DNA of 64,000 nt from G965200765 sp965203865. GTDB taxonomy: Bacteria > Pseudomonadota > Gammaproteobacteria > Arenicellales > JAJDZL01. The position numbers and the translations under genes were made by a program. The stretch spans positions 2,294,001-2,358,000 of the forward strand of contig OZ241916.1 of assembly GCA_965203865.1 (NCBI GenBank). The letters run 5' to 3'. This document shows, one piece after another, positions 35,253 through 44,754 of the stretch (the stretch's first letter is position 1; each line of letters begins with the position of its first letter). A model generated the notes under the pieces. That model was given only the letters and a program-made list of their open reading frames with translations, was not told the origin of the DNA and made no database searches.

Positions 35253-36482
35253 TTACTTCAAGTTATTGATTAGATCAAGTAGATTCTTTCCATCATCATT
35301 CTTTTTTTCCAGTAATTTCCTTAAGACTTCCTCGGCTTCTCTCTTCCAATAATCGCTGTTGTTGAACTTTGTTTCTGGAACTTCTGCTCTCTCTCGGTCG
35401 CTTGACAGCACTGAAGACCAAGTACCCCAACCTTTCAACTTCTTATACTCTACAAGACCATTACTTTTATCTTTCAGTTCTTCCAGTTTATCGATTTCTT
35501 TTCCGCCGTGATTTAGGTAGTGACTCCGAAGTAGGATCCTGATTGCAAGGGTCCTGATTGCAACGCCTTCACTATATAGCATCAACGTGAATGGTAATCC
35601 GGCGTTTTCCCACTCAGGAATGGTTAACTTCAACTCTTGCGGGCTTTTTTTGGGCCAAGTTTCTTCTTCAAGGCTACTTTTGTCAGTTTTACATACATTT
35701 GCCACAATCTGTTTCCAGCCATCTGAATATTTATTTAAAGATGGCATGTTGTTAATGATTTTCTGTATTGTTTCTTCGTGGCTAGGGTCGCTGAGCAGAT
35801 TGCTTACTAACTCTTTTTCTCTTTCTTCCATTAGAATATTCCTCTTGATGTGTTGTGAGAATTGCTTTCGAAAAATGTATTTTTCTCCTATATTCTCTGA
35901 TGCGTCATTGACTTCATTTATGATATTGGCAATATCGCCCCATGACATGAGTAGCACAGGCACATTACTGCACTGGCTTGGGGGATAAGCTGTCGTTGAT
36001 TTATCGCCCCAAGGTGTCAAAAATATCACTATCTTATTTTTATAATTTGAGTAACTATCGTTTAGAAGGTCTTGATACCGACTCACTTGTTCTGGTTGCT
36101 CGCCTGCCCAAACTTTTACCTCAATGCCAATAACAAGTTCAAGGGATCTAAAATGAGCAAATATGTCAATGCGACTTTTTTCATCCCCATATTCACATCT
36201 GACTTCTATGTCGTTGTCGTCTTCTGCATGGTAAAAATTAAATTCGTGCTTGATTTCCTCATCAAGCTTGGTGGATTGATTGGCTATCCAAGCAACAAAT
36301 TTCTGTCTGAACTTCTTGTTTGCCCCATCCTTCAACAACCAAGCCAACACACTAGAGTGGGTCAACTCCCTGCTAGTCACACTCATTGCTTCAAAAGAAT
36401 TGAACGGCGGCTTATAGTCTCTTAGCTCCTTATAGTGTGGAGATTCCGTCAGGCACTTGATTGCGGCTTCTAAATTACTCAT
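35253..36482 (-). CDS. PD-(D/E)XK nuclease superfamily protein (PDDEXK_4 type)
   Basis: A 409-residue soluble protein. The nuclease core is SRIDIFAHFRSLELVIGIEV followed by KVWAGEQPEQVSRY (about 103-136), giving D...ExK and the Q-x3-Y helix of the PDDEXK_4 family. The N-terminal LTHSSVLAWLLKDG motif (about 42-55) is another family hallmark. The C-terminal 200 residues are of unknown fold. It is a solo gene on the minus strand with a divergent neighbour at 36864. Members often sit in defence islands; DNA cleavage is expected from the motif, but the role is not shown. Confidence 0.72.
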   Translation of the reverse strand: MSNLEAAIKCLTESPHYKELRDYKPPFNSFEAMSVTSRELTHSSVLAWLLKDGANKKFRQKFVAWIANQSTKLDEEIKHEFNFYHAEDDNDIEVRCEYGDEKSRIDIFAHFRSLELVIGIEVKVWAGEQPEQVSRYQDLLNDSYSNYKNKIVIFLTPWGDKSTTAYPPSQCSNVPVLLMSWGDIANIINEVNDASENIGEKYIFRKQFSQHIKRNILMEEREKELVSNLLSDPSHEETIQKIINNMPSLNKYSDGWKQIVANVCKTDKSSLEEETWPKKSPQELKLTIPEWENAGLPFTLMLYSEGVAIRTLAIRILLRSHYLNHGGKEIDKLEELKDKSNGLVEYKKLKGWGTWSSVLSSDRERAEVPETKFNNSDYWKREAEEVLRKLLEKKNDDGKNLLDLINNLK

Positions 36483-36863
36483 TGTCTAATATCACCTCAA
36501 TTTTTCCTTGGCAAGAATTTGGGCATCCATGAAACAGGTTCAGGTCACTATCGAATATCGCTCAAGCTCAGAAAGAATTCAACTGATTGTACTGATTCAA
36601 TAGCAATTCCCATTTACAACCGTATGTCATATTAGCATCGCCTAAATGGAGAGTCAAAAGTGAATCATATCAGGAGTTCAGAAAATTCAAGGGCGCTTGA
36701 GTGGTCGGCCTTTCACTAGCCTTTCCAGCAACCAGCTGTCACGTAATTGTACGCAAAGAGTTGAATTTGAATCAACTTTCGGAACCATGGCCTATCACAA
36801 CTCATATGAACACAAATAGTTTTGCTACAATGCCCCTAAATCATCGACCAAAGGTAAGTTCAA
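36483..36863. other. Divergent intergenic region
   Basis: About 380 bp between two divergently transcribed nuclease-like genes; it should hold promoters for both. It contains the second copy of the 30-bp repeat (36753-36782). No gene is evident. Confidence 0.4.
36753..36782 (+). repeat. 30-bp direct repeat, copy 2
   Basis: Starts GCAAAGAGTTGAATTTGAAT and ends in TTTCGG; same orientation as 34887-34916. It lies about 80 bases before the gene at 36864. Confidence 0.55.
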
Positions 36864-38219
36864 ATGACTGATAAAGATGAATACCCATTCAACGGAAACC
36901 CACCCAAGTTATTCCCGATGACTTCACCTAATGAACAGTGTCAAACATCGGTGTTACTAGCAGTATTGGTAGCAGTGCCGGAGTTAGCAAAACAATTGCT
37001 TGAAACGATAGGGCAAAAAACAGGAAAACAGCCTTCCATCAAAACATTTACCGAAATAAGGTTCAAAAAGAGAGAGTTAAAAAAAGATCAGCCTGACGGA
37101 CTAATTGTTGTTACAAAGAGAAAAAATAGTGAGTGGCGTGCACTGCTAGAGGTGAAAACCAAAATTAAAAAACTTGATGCAGGGCAGATAGAACGCTATC
37201 TTCAAACTGCAAAAACCGAAAAGATGGACGCACTTATAACGATTTCAAATCAGCTAGTCGCTCGACCAGACCACAATCCAGTTGAGGTTCGAAAGAAGCA
37301 CGGTTTAAAATTATTTCACTGGTCCTGGAAGTTTATTCAGACTGAAGCAAAATTGCTACAAAATAGTGAAGTGTTCGATAAACGCTCTTGTGAAGCTTAT
37401 ATTCTAGACGAATTCATTAAGTTTCTTAACAACAAGTCAGTTGGTATATCGGGAATTGATGGTATGCCTAAACAATCTTGGAAAAAGTTACTTGATACAG
37501 CGGTGGGGCAAGGAGTCATACGCAAGGATTCCCAGGAAGTGCATGATGTCGTATCTACTTGGTATAGCGAAGTGAGAGATTTACAGTTGCAACTTTGTCA
37601 AAATTTACGTTTACCAACAGACAAAGTAAAGATCAAAATGTCAAAAAAGCATATTAGTGATCCAAAAGAACGTCTAAAATATGGTTGTCAACACTTGGTT
37701 GATACTAATGAGCTAGAAGCAGAATTTAAAATTGATAATGCAGCTTCAGATCTTAAAGTTATAGTGAATATTAATAAAAAGGCAATTATCGTTAGTATGG
37801 CACTTGATGCTCCCCGCGATAAGACAACTGGGTACAGCAGGGTGACGTGGCTTTTGAAACAATTTAAGGAAATGGAACAACCTAATAAAAAAGGAGTTTC
37901 AGGAATTCGTATAGATAAGTTATCTGTAGTAATATATTTTGAAAATAGATCGCAGAGCAAAGTATATCAATTGAAAAAATTGATTGGCCAAACAGACATA
38001 AAAGATTTCAATAAGTTGCCTTTACCACGAAAGTTTGAAATATTCTATGTTTATAATGATCAAGGAAAATTTTCAAAGTCAAACGAATTTATTGGAACGC
38101 TGGAGAAATCTGTTCATGGATTCTACAATGGGGTAGGCTGTCATTTGAGTAAATGGACACAACCGGCACCTAAGCCAAGTAAATTACTAGTAGAAGATAA
38201 GTCAAATGCAACGGTATAG
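36864..38219 (+). CDS. Hypothetical protein with PD-(D/E)XK-like N-terminal domain
   Basis: A 451-residue protein. Residues about 60-110 contain KDQPDGLIVV and WRALLEVKTKIKKLDAGQIE, which fits a D...ExK nuclease core followed by a helix with Gln. The rest is rich in Lys, Ile and Asn with no membrane segment; KVIVNINKKAIIVSMALDAP is a beta hairpin. I do not recognise the C-terminal region. AAGG about 10 bases before the ATG could be the ribosome-binding site. It lies alone between a divergent nuclease gene and coq7. Confidence 0.6.
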   Translation: MTDKDEYPFNGNPPKLFPMTSPNEQCQTSVLLAVLVAVPELAKQLLETIGQKTGKQPSIKTFTEIRFKKRELKKDQPDGLIVVTKRKNSEWRALLEVKTKIKKLDAGQIERYLQTAKTEKMDALITISNQLVARPDHNPVEVRKKHGLKLFHWSWKFIQTEAKLLQNSEVFDKRSCEAYILDEFIKFLNNKSVGISGIDGMPKQSWKKLLDTAVGQGVIRKDSQEVHDVVSTWYSEVRDLQLQLCQNLRLPTDKVKIKMSKKHISDPKERLKYGCQHLVDTNELEAEFKIDNAASDLKVIVNINKKAIIVSMALDAPRDKTTGYSRVTWLLKQFKEMEQPNKKGVSGIRIDKLSVVIYFENRSQSKVYQLKKLIGQTDIKDFNKLPLPRKFEIFYVYNDQGKFSKSNEFIGTLEKSVHGFYNGVGCHLSKWTQPAPKPSKLLVEDKSNATV

Positions 38220-38728
38220 AAGTAGGGCAGTCAAAGATTAGTGTAAAAATTAATCCATTTGATAAAACCGGTGGGCGACACGTGCTATGAGTTATCGTTT
38301 GATTTCCGCAAGACAACTGCGAGCGAATCTGAAACCAATGTGCTCCGGGAGATGATGACGGCGGAGGTTTGTCGGATCCGCAGGTTGATACACTTTGCGT
38401 CGACTTTATTTCCAACCGCGGTTTGGACGATGGCAAGATGCGCCGGTAGTTGCATGAGAGCGGTGTGCGTTCATCAAGACCCAACGAAAGTAGGACAGTG
38501 AACTGGTTGGCGATATCAAACAATTCGGCAGTTTCGCGAAGACCATGTTGATACAATGGTGTACGCCGAATCTGGCAACGTGTATAGTGTGTATCCGTAA
38601 AGTAGCGACTGCTCATGAAACGGTGTCACTATTAACTTTAAAGTCCCTAAAAGTGCCAATTTAAATGTCCCTAATATCAAAAATGCTATCAATGCGTTTT
38701 ATTTGTACTGACTTCGGAGTATAGAACA
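38220..38728. other. Intergenic stretch before coq7
   Basis: About 510 bp. Overlapping open frames at 38170-38616 are compositionally odd and unsupported on both strands. Near 38640-38680 the unit GTCCCTAA occurs twice, separated by about 30 bp, possibly an operator left by a lost gene or part of the coq7 leader. Confidence 0.35.
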
Positions 38729-39367
38729 ATGGAAAGAAAACACGGAGTGGCTGACCAATTAGTTGCTCACGCAGACAATATGCTACGTACATTGTTTGCG
38801 CCGCCAGTCGCTTCTCGCCCCTCGCCTGCTGACAAGATTCCGGAAAAGGGACTTTCTGACCGAGACAAGAGCGAATCCAGGCGTTTGATGCGCGTTAATC
38901 ATACAGGTGAAGTGTGTGCTCAGGCTCTATATCAAGGTCAGTCAATGACAGCACGGAGTGCTGAACTACGAGAAACTTTTCGTGAAGCTGCGGAAGAAGA
39001 GGAAGACCACCTTGCCTGGTGTGCGAACAGGATTCAAGAATTAAATGGAAAAACCAGCCGACTCAATCCGATATTTTATGCCGGCTCCTTTGCTATTGGC
39101 GCTCTCGCTGGGTTGATAGGCGACAAAACCAATGCCGCATTCCTTGCAGAAACAGAGCACCAAGTATCAGATCATCTTGAACATCATCTCAATCGTCTGC
39201 CGGTAAATGACAAAAAAAGTTCTGCCGTTTTGAAACAGATGAGAGAAGACGAACTCAAGCATGCAAAAACTGCAGAAGAGGCAAGCTCAGGAGGGTTGTC
39301 AGACCCTGTTCGAGATGTAATGCGCAGGATGTCAAAAATAATGACTGGGACAAGTTACTGGATTTAA
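38729..39367 (+). CDS. coq7: 3-demethoxyubiquinol hydroxylase Coq7
   Basis: A 212-residue di-iron hydroxylase of ubiquinone biosynthesis that hydroxylates 3-demethoxyubiquinol at the membrane surface. Iron ligands are visible in order: RVNHTGEVCAQALYQGQ (Glu about 61), EAAEEEEDHLAW (Glu and His about 91-94), ETEHQVSDHLEHHL (Glu about 141) and REDELKHA (Glu and His about 172-175). GSFAIGALAGLIGDK is the hydrophobic membrane-contacting helix. GGAG lies 9 bases before the ATG. It is the only clear housekeeping gene between 1 and 46 kb, and shows that the organism uses ubiquinone, hence aerobic or nitrate respiration. Confidence 0.93.
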   Translation: MERKHGVADQLVAHADNMLRTLFAPPVASRPSPADKIPEKGLSDRDKSESRRLMRVNHTGEVCAQALYQGQSMTARSAELRETFREAAEEEEDHLAWCANRIQELNGKTSRLNPIFYAGSFAIGALAGLIGDKTNAAFLAETEHQVSDHLEHHLNRLPVNDKKSSAVLKQMREDELKHAKTAEEASSGGLSDPVRDVMRRMSKIMTGTSYWI

Positions 39368-39563
39368 GCGTATGAGCGAGAAATCAATTTGCAAACATGC
39401 ATATTGATTCCATGCTTGCTACGGCAAAACAAGTTGCTTTAGCAAGAATTAGGCTAACACACCGCAACCAGAATATCGACTAACCCATTGAAATTTATTC
39501 CCCTATTCCTATAGTTGTACCTTATGTGCTTTGCGCCCGGTTTCTAAACAAGGAGACATAATT

Positions 39564-40675
39564 ATGAGTAATCACCCCTCACCACCTAATCTATTCCACT
39601 ATGGTCGTAAAGAATTATCTCAAGATGCGATGATTTGCTGGCTCTTGGTCTGGGCAAACAAAGAGTATGCTGATGTTAATTCCAAACTCCACGAAGTTGG
39701 TAAAAATTTCGCTCGCGCACTGTTTTCCAAGCACAATAATTCTATTCCAGAGGATATTTCTAAAGTGATAGTTAAACAACAAGTGTCCGGCATTGATGTT
39801 TTGGTTGAAGTCAATAACAAATTCTTAATTCTGATAGAAGATAAAACGGATTCTAGTAGGCATGGAAATCAATTGATGCGATACCACAATAAGGTTTTGA
39901 AAAATGAAATTGAAACTGATGTAAAAGTAACAAAAGACAATTTCTTTCCGATTTTCTTGAAAACTGGAAACATGAGAAAATCTGAGAAAGAAACAATTGA
40001 AAAAGAACTACGTGTCGACAAAAAAGAGGAACTGCTAGATCCACCCTATCGTGTATTCGACCGAAAAGATTTTCTTGAAGTTCTATCGGAGGCCGAGGGG
40101 GAGTCAGAAATTCTTGATGCCTTCGTTTGCTACCTTAATGAATTGGAAGATGATTTCAATTCTTGGAACCCTAGATATAAAACTTGTAGACACCCTGAAG
40201 ATTGGACGATGGGTTCCTGGCAAGGATTTTATCGTTCACTTGAAGACAAAATTAAAGTAGAAGGATGGGGTTATGTTCCTAATAAAACTGGTGGTTTTTT
40301 AGGGTTGTGGTGGTTATTCAAAGAAATTGAAGGGGGTGGGAGTATATATATCTTCAAATTGAACAGAAACATGTAGCCTTTAAAATTGAGGTACCTGATG
40401 AATTTAGAGATAAGAGAGGAGAAATAAGAAATGACTGGCATCTCCGAGTAATAGAATTGGCAAAGAAAAATGGAATAGAACTTGTAAAGCCAGAAAGATT
40501 TGGTAACGGTAGAACTATGACCGTTGCCTTGTACAAACCCTATGTAAATTCAAATAATAATCCAGAATGGCGAGTAGTTGGAAGTGACAAATTGGACTAC
40601 GATGCCACAATAGATGCACTGAAGAGCTTGGAAAAGGTACTTCACTCAGCAGTTGAGAGCTACGAGAGGAAATAA
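39564..40675 (+). pseudogene. PD-(D/E)XK nuclease superfamily gene, frameshifted at a TA tract
   Basis: The start is the ATG at 39564 (AGGAG 8 bases upstream), not the TTG at 39531. The first 270 residues carry the core QVSGIDVLVEVNNKFLILIE followed by DKTDSSRHGNQLMRY (D...ExK and Gln-Tyr helix, PDDEXK_4-like). The frame ends at 40374-40376, but removing one TA unit from the TATATATA tract at about 40343-40351 gives an uninterrupted continuation (GSIYLQIEQKHVAFKIEV) that joins the open frame ending at 40675. The intact protein would be about 370 residues. Either it is a recent frameshift or the tract can slip and switch the gene. Confidence 0.65.
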
Positions 40676-40939
40676 AGTTGTAACCGACATCCTCTGAGCA
40701 TACTGAAAAAGTACATTGCACTGAACCGTTTTGGGAAAATCAATTACAACTGTTGTTAATATTGCTGTGGTTGGCTGTCGGCACCAAGTACCTTTACCAC
40801 CACATGTAATGCAAATGCTGTTAATACTTCAGCTTGTTTTCACTGTTATTGCAGTGGTTTCTGCAAACGAAACCGTCATTGTTGCTTTTGCTTTCTAACT
40901 TCACAAAACATTTTTACTGTTTAAAACTCGTTTTTTCTA

Positions 40940-42391
40940 TTATTTGCGCCTTTGTTTAAGTTCATTCGACAACAACTCAAACCGATCCACGGCAAGTTTA
41001 AAACCAATGGTATCGAAACTGTGATATTTTTCTTTGAATTGTTTTAATAGTTCAACAACCTGATAAGAGTATCGAGATACTACATCCCCATTTTGTTGTT
41101 TCATCATGTTTGTATAGTTTACATTCGAATACTTCTCTTCTAAGGGTGTATACTGCAAGGAAGGGTCCCATATGTCCCATATACCATAATTTTCCGTTTT
41201 TACAGCAGTGATAATAGTTGAAGGAAACGCTGCTAGAAAACTAAGATTATCTTCAGTGCTAAATTCATACTGTTCTGATATTGCATTTATTACATCTAAA
41301 TCCGATATTTTTTTATTTATAAATTTATAGTATATATCAGAATTAATGGTGCGAAGTATCAGTACTACTACCGCAGAAATTATGTATCTACTGCTATTGG
41401 AAGGTAATAAAGGTACTACTATACTCAAATGATGCAAAGCATGTTCAATAGTTCGAAGGCTAATATTTGAATTGTTGAAATAATATTTGAGAATATATTC
41501 AGCCATTGCAATTTCAATATTATCGTATTTAGATTTAGCCTCATCAAGAATTCGTGCAACACCAGTTTTTTCAAGTATCGCATCGATAAAATGAGCTCTG
41601 CTTGGCGATGGAAGTGCAATTTCCAGATCAAAAAATCGACGTAAATATTCTTTGGAATCGAAAGAACTTCCATATAGTGCGCTTACTGAATGCTCAAGTT
41701 GGTTTCGATTAATACTCATTACAAATACAATATTATCAATACCGAATATATGTTTCGTAATTTCCAGAAACTCGACCGCATATGAGGGACGACATCTGTC
41801 TAGCTCGTCAATTACTATTACCAAAGGTTTGCCATCTGAATCCGCAATTTCTCTAGCAACATTCTGTAAACTACACTTGAACTCGTCAAGTAATAATTTT
41901 GATTCTTCGTATTCAGATATTACCTTATCTTTCCATTTTTCATTTTTCTTTTCTACTTCAGCAGAAATTGGCAATAATAGATCAATATTTACTTTACTAA
42001 TGTAATAATTTGATGGAACTTTCTTTGCATCATCAATAAACTTATCAATTAAACCTTTTAGTTTTTTGTTTGTTTTATTTTGTTTATTTTTATCTAATAC
42101 ATCTTTGATTTCCGTATATAGTGCAATAAATGGTGTATTGCAATAGTCTGTTTCCCATGCATTGAAATCAACAATGAAGAAATTTTCATTACGCAAATAT
42201 TGTGTCCACATTTTCAAAAATGTAGTTTTTCCATTTCCCCAAGCTGCATCAACTGTAATTACACAGGACCCAGAATTGGATTCAATTATTGAAGTTAATA
42301 TTTCAATTTGTTCTTTGCGGTTTAACTTGTCGTTTACGAACGGATTATCCTCCGGAATTTCAATTTTTCGAGGTTGAATTCTAATTTGCAT
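40940..42391 (-). CDS. KAP-family P-loop NTPase
   Basis: A 483-residue protein: Walker A DAAWGNGKTTFL (about 48-59), a WETDYCNTPF segment after the first strand, Walker B LVIVIDELDRCRP (about 207-219) and the sensor-like FVMSINRNQLEHS region (about 240-252); these are the hallmarks of the KAP NTPase family (PF07693). No transmembrane helices are inserted in the P-loop domain, so this is a soluble KAP protein, not the membrane-bound kind. KAP NTPases occur in anti-phage modules, but no partner gene is adjacent here; its divergent neighbour is the ImmA/IrrE regulator. The role is open. Confidence 0.75.
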   Translation of the reverse strand: MQIRIQPRKIEIPEDNPFVNDKLNRKEQIEILTSIIESNSGSCVITVDAAWGNGKTTFLKMWTQYLRNENFFIVDFNAWETDYCNTPFIALYTEIKDVLDKNKQNKTNKKLKGLIDKFIDDAKKVPSNYYISKVNIDLLLPISAEVEKKNEKWKDKVISEYEESKLLLDEFKCSLQNVAREIADSDGKPLVIVIDELDRCRPSYAVEFLEITKHIFGIDNIVFVMSINRNQLEHSVSALYGSSFDSKEYLRRFFDLEIALPSPSRAHFIDAILEKTGVARILDEAKSKYDNIEIAMAEYILKYYFNNSNISLRTIEHALHHLSIVVPLLPSNSSRYIISAVVVLILRTINSDIYYKFINKKISDLDVINAISEQYEFSTEDNLSFLAAFPSTIITAVKTENYGIWDIWDPSLQYTPLEEKYSNVNYTNMMKQQNGDVVSRYSYQVVELLKQFKEKYHSFDTIGFKLAVDRFELLSNELKQRRK

Positions 42392-42736
42392 AATTTTCTC
42401 TACCTATGTTTATAAATAATTGACATTCTAGTGAATTGTAAATAATTTAATCAACATGCATCCATATCTTATTTAGGAAAATCCTAGTTGGCACAGGTCA
42501 ACAGTAACTTGTAACAATCGCTCTGGCAACTGAAGCTCCCCTAAATTACGATTGAACCACAAAACGAACCCCTCTATATGTCCCTGAAAAAAGCAGTGCA
42601 AGGCTCCATGGTTGCTTCAGCTACAATCAGGCTGATAACTTCGCTTCCAACAAGCTCGTTTTAGATACCTTCTTGCAGTTGCCCTGGTTTTTTATATTTA
42701 CAAATTGTGCTTGATATACCCAGGTTAATATTCACT

Positions 42737-42754
42737 ATTACCAAATTTGGTAAT
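42737..42754. promoter_or_regulatory. Perfect 18-bp palindrome, likely operator
   Basis: ATTACCAAATTTGGTAAT is an exact palindrome located 130 bases before the start of the XRE-type regulator at 42884 and about 345 bases from the KAP start at 42391. It is the best candidate in the window for an operator of a dimeric HTH protein. The remainder of 42392-42883 has no gene. Confidence 0.5.
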
Positions 42755-42883
42755 TTCTTTTTGAAATTATTTTCTGATATATTCCCAAAAAATTATTGCA
42801 TTTCAAAAACATATATTGAAAATTACTGATAAAGGCTTTAACTAATCACAAATAACACAGTTTATTGAATAGTCTCTGAAGGC

Positions 42884-44071
42884 ATGGACAAGGCAAAAAA
42901 TATCAACCCAAATATGCTGATTTGGGCCAGAGATACCGCAGGTTTAACTTTGTCTGATGCGGCGTTGAAAATAGGATTTTCTACTTCAAAAAATTCTAGT
43001 GCTGCCGAAAAACTTATGGCAATTGAGGAAGCTGAGAAATTTCCGACCAGAAAGCAACTATTAAACATGGCCAACGTTTATCGGAAACCGTTAACAGTTT
43101 TTTACCTGAATTCACCTCCGATTCGTAGTGACCATGGCGCTGACTTTCGTTCTCCTGATACAGATATAACCAGACGAGAGAAAGCACTACTTGATTCGCT
43201 GATCGTAAATATCGGTGCAAGACAAAGTTTGGTTCGTTCCTTGCTAGTTAGTGAAGAGGATGCTCCTGAACTTGGATATGTTAATTCCTTGAATGTCAAT
43301 GTCAGCATCAAAGATGCAGCGAGACAAATCAAGGAATTATTAGATTTTGAAATTGGAAGTGCTACGCACAATCGCGGTTCTCCCCGTAAATTATTCACTA
43401 ATTTGCGCAATAAAACTGAACAGCTTGGAGTATTTGTCCAACTGGCGGGAGATCTGGGGTCTTGGCAGTCAAAAATTACAGAAAATTTGTTTCGTGGTTT
43501 TGCTACTACAGATACTATTGCTCCGTTCATCGTAATAAACAGCAATGATGCGCATGCTGCAAGACCTTTTACACTCTTACACGAGCTATGTCACATATTT
43601 TTAGGCTCATCAAGTATTTCTGGTTCAATTGAGACAGCCAGCGATTGCCCAGTTGAAATTGAAAGATACTGCAATGATGTTGCTAGTGAGATTCTACTTC
43701 CATCAGCAAACTTTGAATCTTTGGAAAGTTGCAAAAGTATTGAAATGGCTAAAAAAACTATTAACAAAGTAGCAAAAAATTATTGTGTCAGTGAATCATC
43801 AGTAACATACAAACTACTTAAAATGAACAAGATTGATAGAGAAATTGCCAACTATCTCTTTCCGTATTTCCAGAACCGCTGGAAGGAACTACGTAAAAAT
43901 CAAAACCAAAGCAGAATAAACAGAAACGACATTAAAAGAAATCAATTAGGAAAAGCACTTATTAACCTTGTCAGTCGAAATTTACGCGAAAACGAGTTGA
44001 CCAATACAAAGGCGGCAATAATTCTGGGAGTTAAGCCAACTTCAGTTGATGCCTTGTTGAAAATTGGATGA
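42884..44071 (+). CDS. ImmA/IrrE-family metallopeptidase with N-terminal XRE-like domain
   Basis: A 395-residue protein. The first 70 residues look like a degenerate XRE helix-turn-helix (MLIWARDTAGLTLSDAALKI). The metallopeptidase motif is PFTLLHELCHIFLG (about 228-241) with HExxH and a downstream Glu-containing helix ERYCNDVASEILLP (about 264-277), the IrrE/ImmA layout. Such proteins cleave repressors, or act as antitoxins paired with DUF4411 PIN toxins. The DUF4411 relic begins 10 bases after its stop, supporting the pair. The peptidase residues are intact while the toxin is dead. Confidence 0.82.
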   Translation: MDKAKNINPNMLIWARDTAGLTLSDAALKIGFSTSKNSSAAEKLMAIEEAEKFPTRKQLLNMANVYRKPLTVFYLNSPPIRSDHGADFRSPDTDITRREKALLDSLIVNIGARQSLVRSLLVSEEDAPELGYVNSLNVNVSIKDAARQIKELLDFEIGSATHNRGSPRKLFTNLRNKTEQLGVFVQLAGDLGSWQSKITENLFRGFATTDTIAPFIVINSNDAHAARPFTLLHELCHIFLGSSSISGSIETASDCPVEIERYCNDVASEILLPSANFESLESCKSIEMAKKTINKVAKNYCVSESSVTYKLLKMNKIDREIANYLFPYFQNRWKELRKNQNQSRINRNDIKRNQLGKALINLVSRNLRENELTNTKAAIILGVKPTSVDALLKIG

Positions 44072-44080
44072 AAATTCACC

Positions 44081-44417
44081 GTGTACTTATTAGATGCCAA
44101 CGTTCCAATTCGCGCTGATGGTGATTACTATCCAATTGACAGAATTCCTTAATTCTGGGATTGGTTACTGTCAAAAACTAAAGAAGGATTAGTGAAGTTC
44201 CCCTTGGGAATATATGGCGAAATTAACGATTCAACCGGTTTGTTGGGGACTGGACTCCAAACAAGGTGTATCTAACCATTTAATTCTGCAAGAATAGGTA
44301 AATCAAAGTCTGTTGAACGAGGTACTTGATACTGGGTATGGAGAAAACCTTACAGATACAGAAATTGAAACAGTCGGCAATAACGCAATGTTAATCGCCT
44401 ACGCCTACAAGAATTGA
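44081..44417 (+). pseudogene. DUF4411-type PIN toxin, several disruptions
   Basis: From a GTG at 44081 the frame gives VYLLDANVPIRADGDYYPID, a TAA stop, then FWDWLLSKTKEGLVKF in the same frame, a stop near 44275, and in another frame NEVLDTGYGENLTDTEIETV with NAMLIAYAYKN ending at 44417. These pieces follow the order of DUF4411 proteins. The final third is lost. It was the toxin partner of the ImmA/IrrE gene upstream. Confidence 0.65.
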
Positions 44418-44454
44418 CTTGACTCTAAATTACTTCAATATCAGATTGATATTA

Positions 44455-44754
44455 TTACTGCGCCGGGATAATTTTTCTTTGTATTAATAATTCTTCATAC
44501 TGAGTGCGGGAAAGTGTGCAATCAATCAATTGCCTGAAATCTTTCAATTGCAATTTGCATTGAGCTGCCATTACACTTAACAGTCCAATATCAATGTCCA
44601 TTTTCTTGTTTCCACGTGAAATAATTGTGTTAACCGGAGTCTCTACTCTCGAAGCGGTGTAGTATCGAAAAGAAATGTGTTTCTTTCGGTTATCTTTCAC
44701 AAAGCCCTTTTCTGTCAAGGCTTTTTCTATATCCCTTTTTTTCATTGGTATCAA
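44455..44754 (-). CDS. HicA-like toxin candidate
   Basis: About 96-99 residues; TTG at 44754 overlaps the upstream stop (TTGA), and the ATG at 44745 is an alternative start. MKKRDIEKALTEKGFVKDN followed by KKHISFRYY fits the start of HicA-like double-stranded-RNA-binding folds, with the putative catalytic His in KKHISF. IISRGNKKMDIDIGLLSVMA and CTLSRTQYEELL are common in a long HicA-like group. Translational coupling to the 347-residue protein upstream indicates an antitoxin-first operon. Nuclease activity is inferred, not shown. Confidence 0.55.
   Translation of the reverse strand: MIPMKKRDIEKALTEKGFVKDNRKKHISFRYYTASRVETPVNTIISRGNKKMDIDIGLLSVMAAQCKLQLKDFRQLIDCTLSRTQYEELLIQRKIIPAQ

Noticed and set aside
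38170..38616. A 148-residue minus-strand frame and an overlapping 80-residue plus-strand frame
   Set aside because: Neither has a ribosome-binding site or protein-like composition, and they exclude each other; the minus frame also overlaps the end of the gene at 36864-38219.
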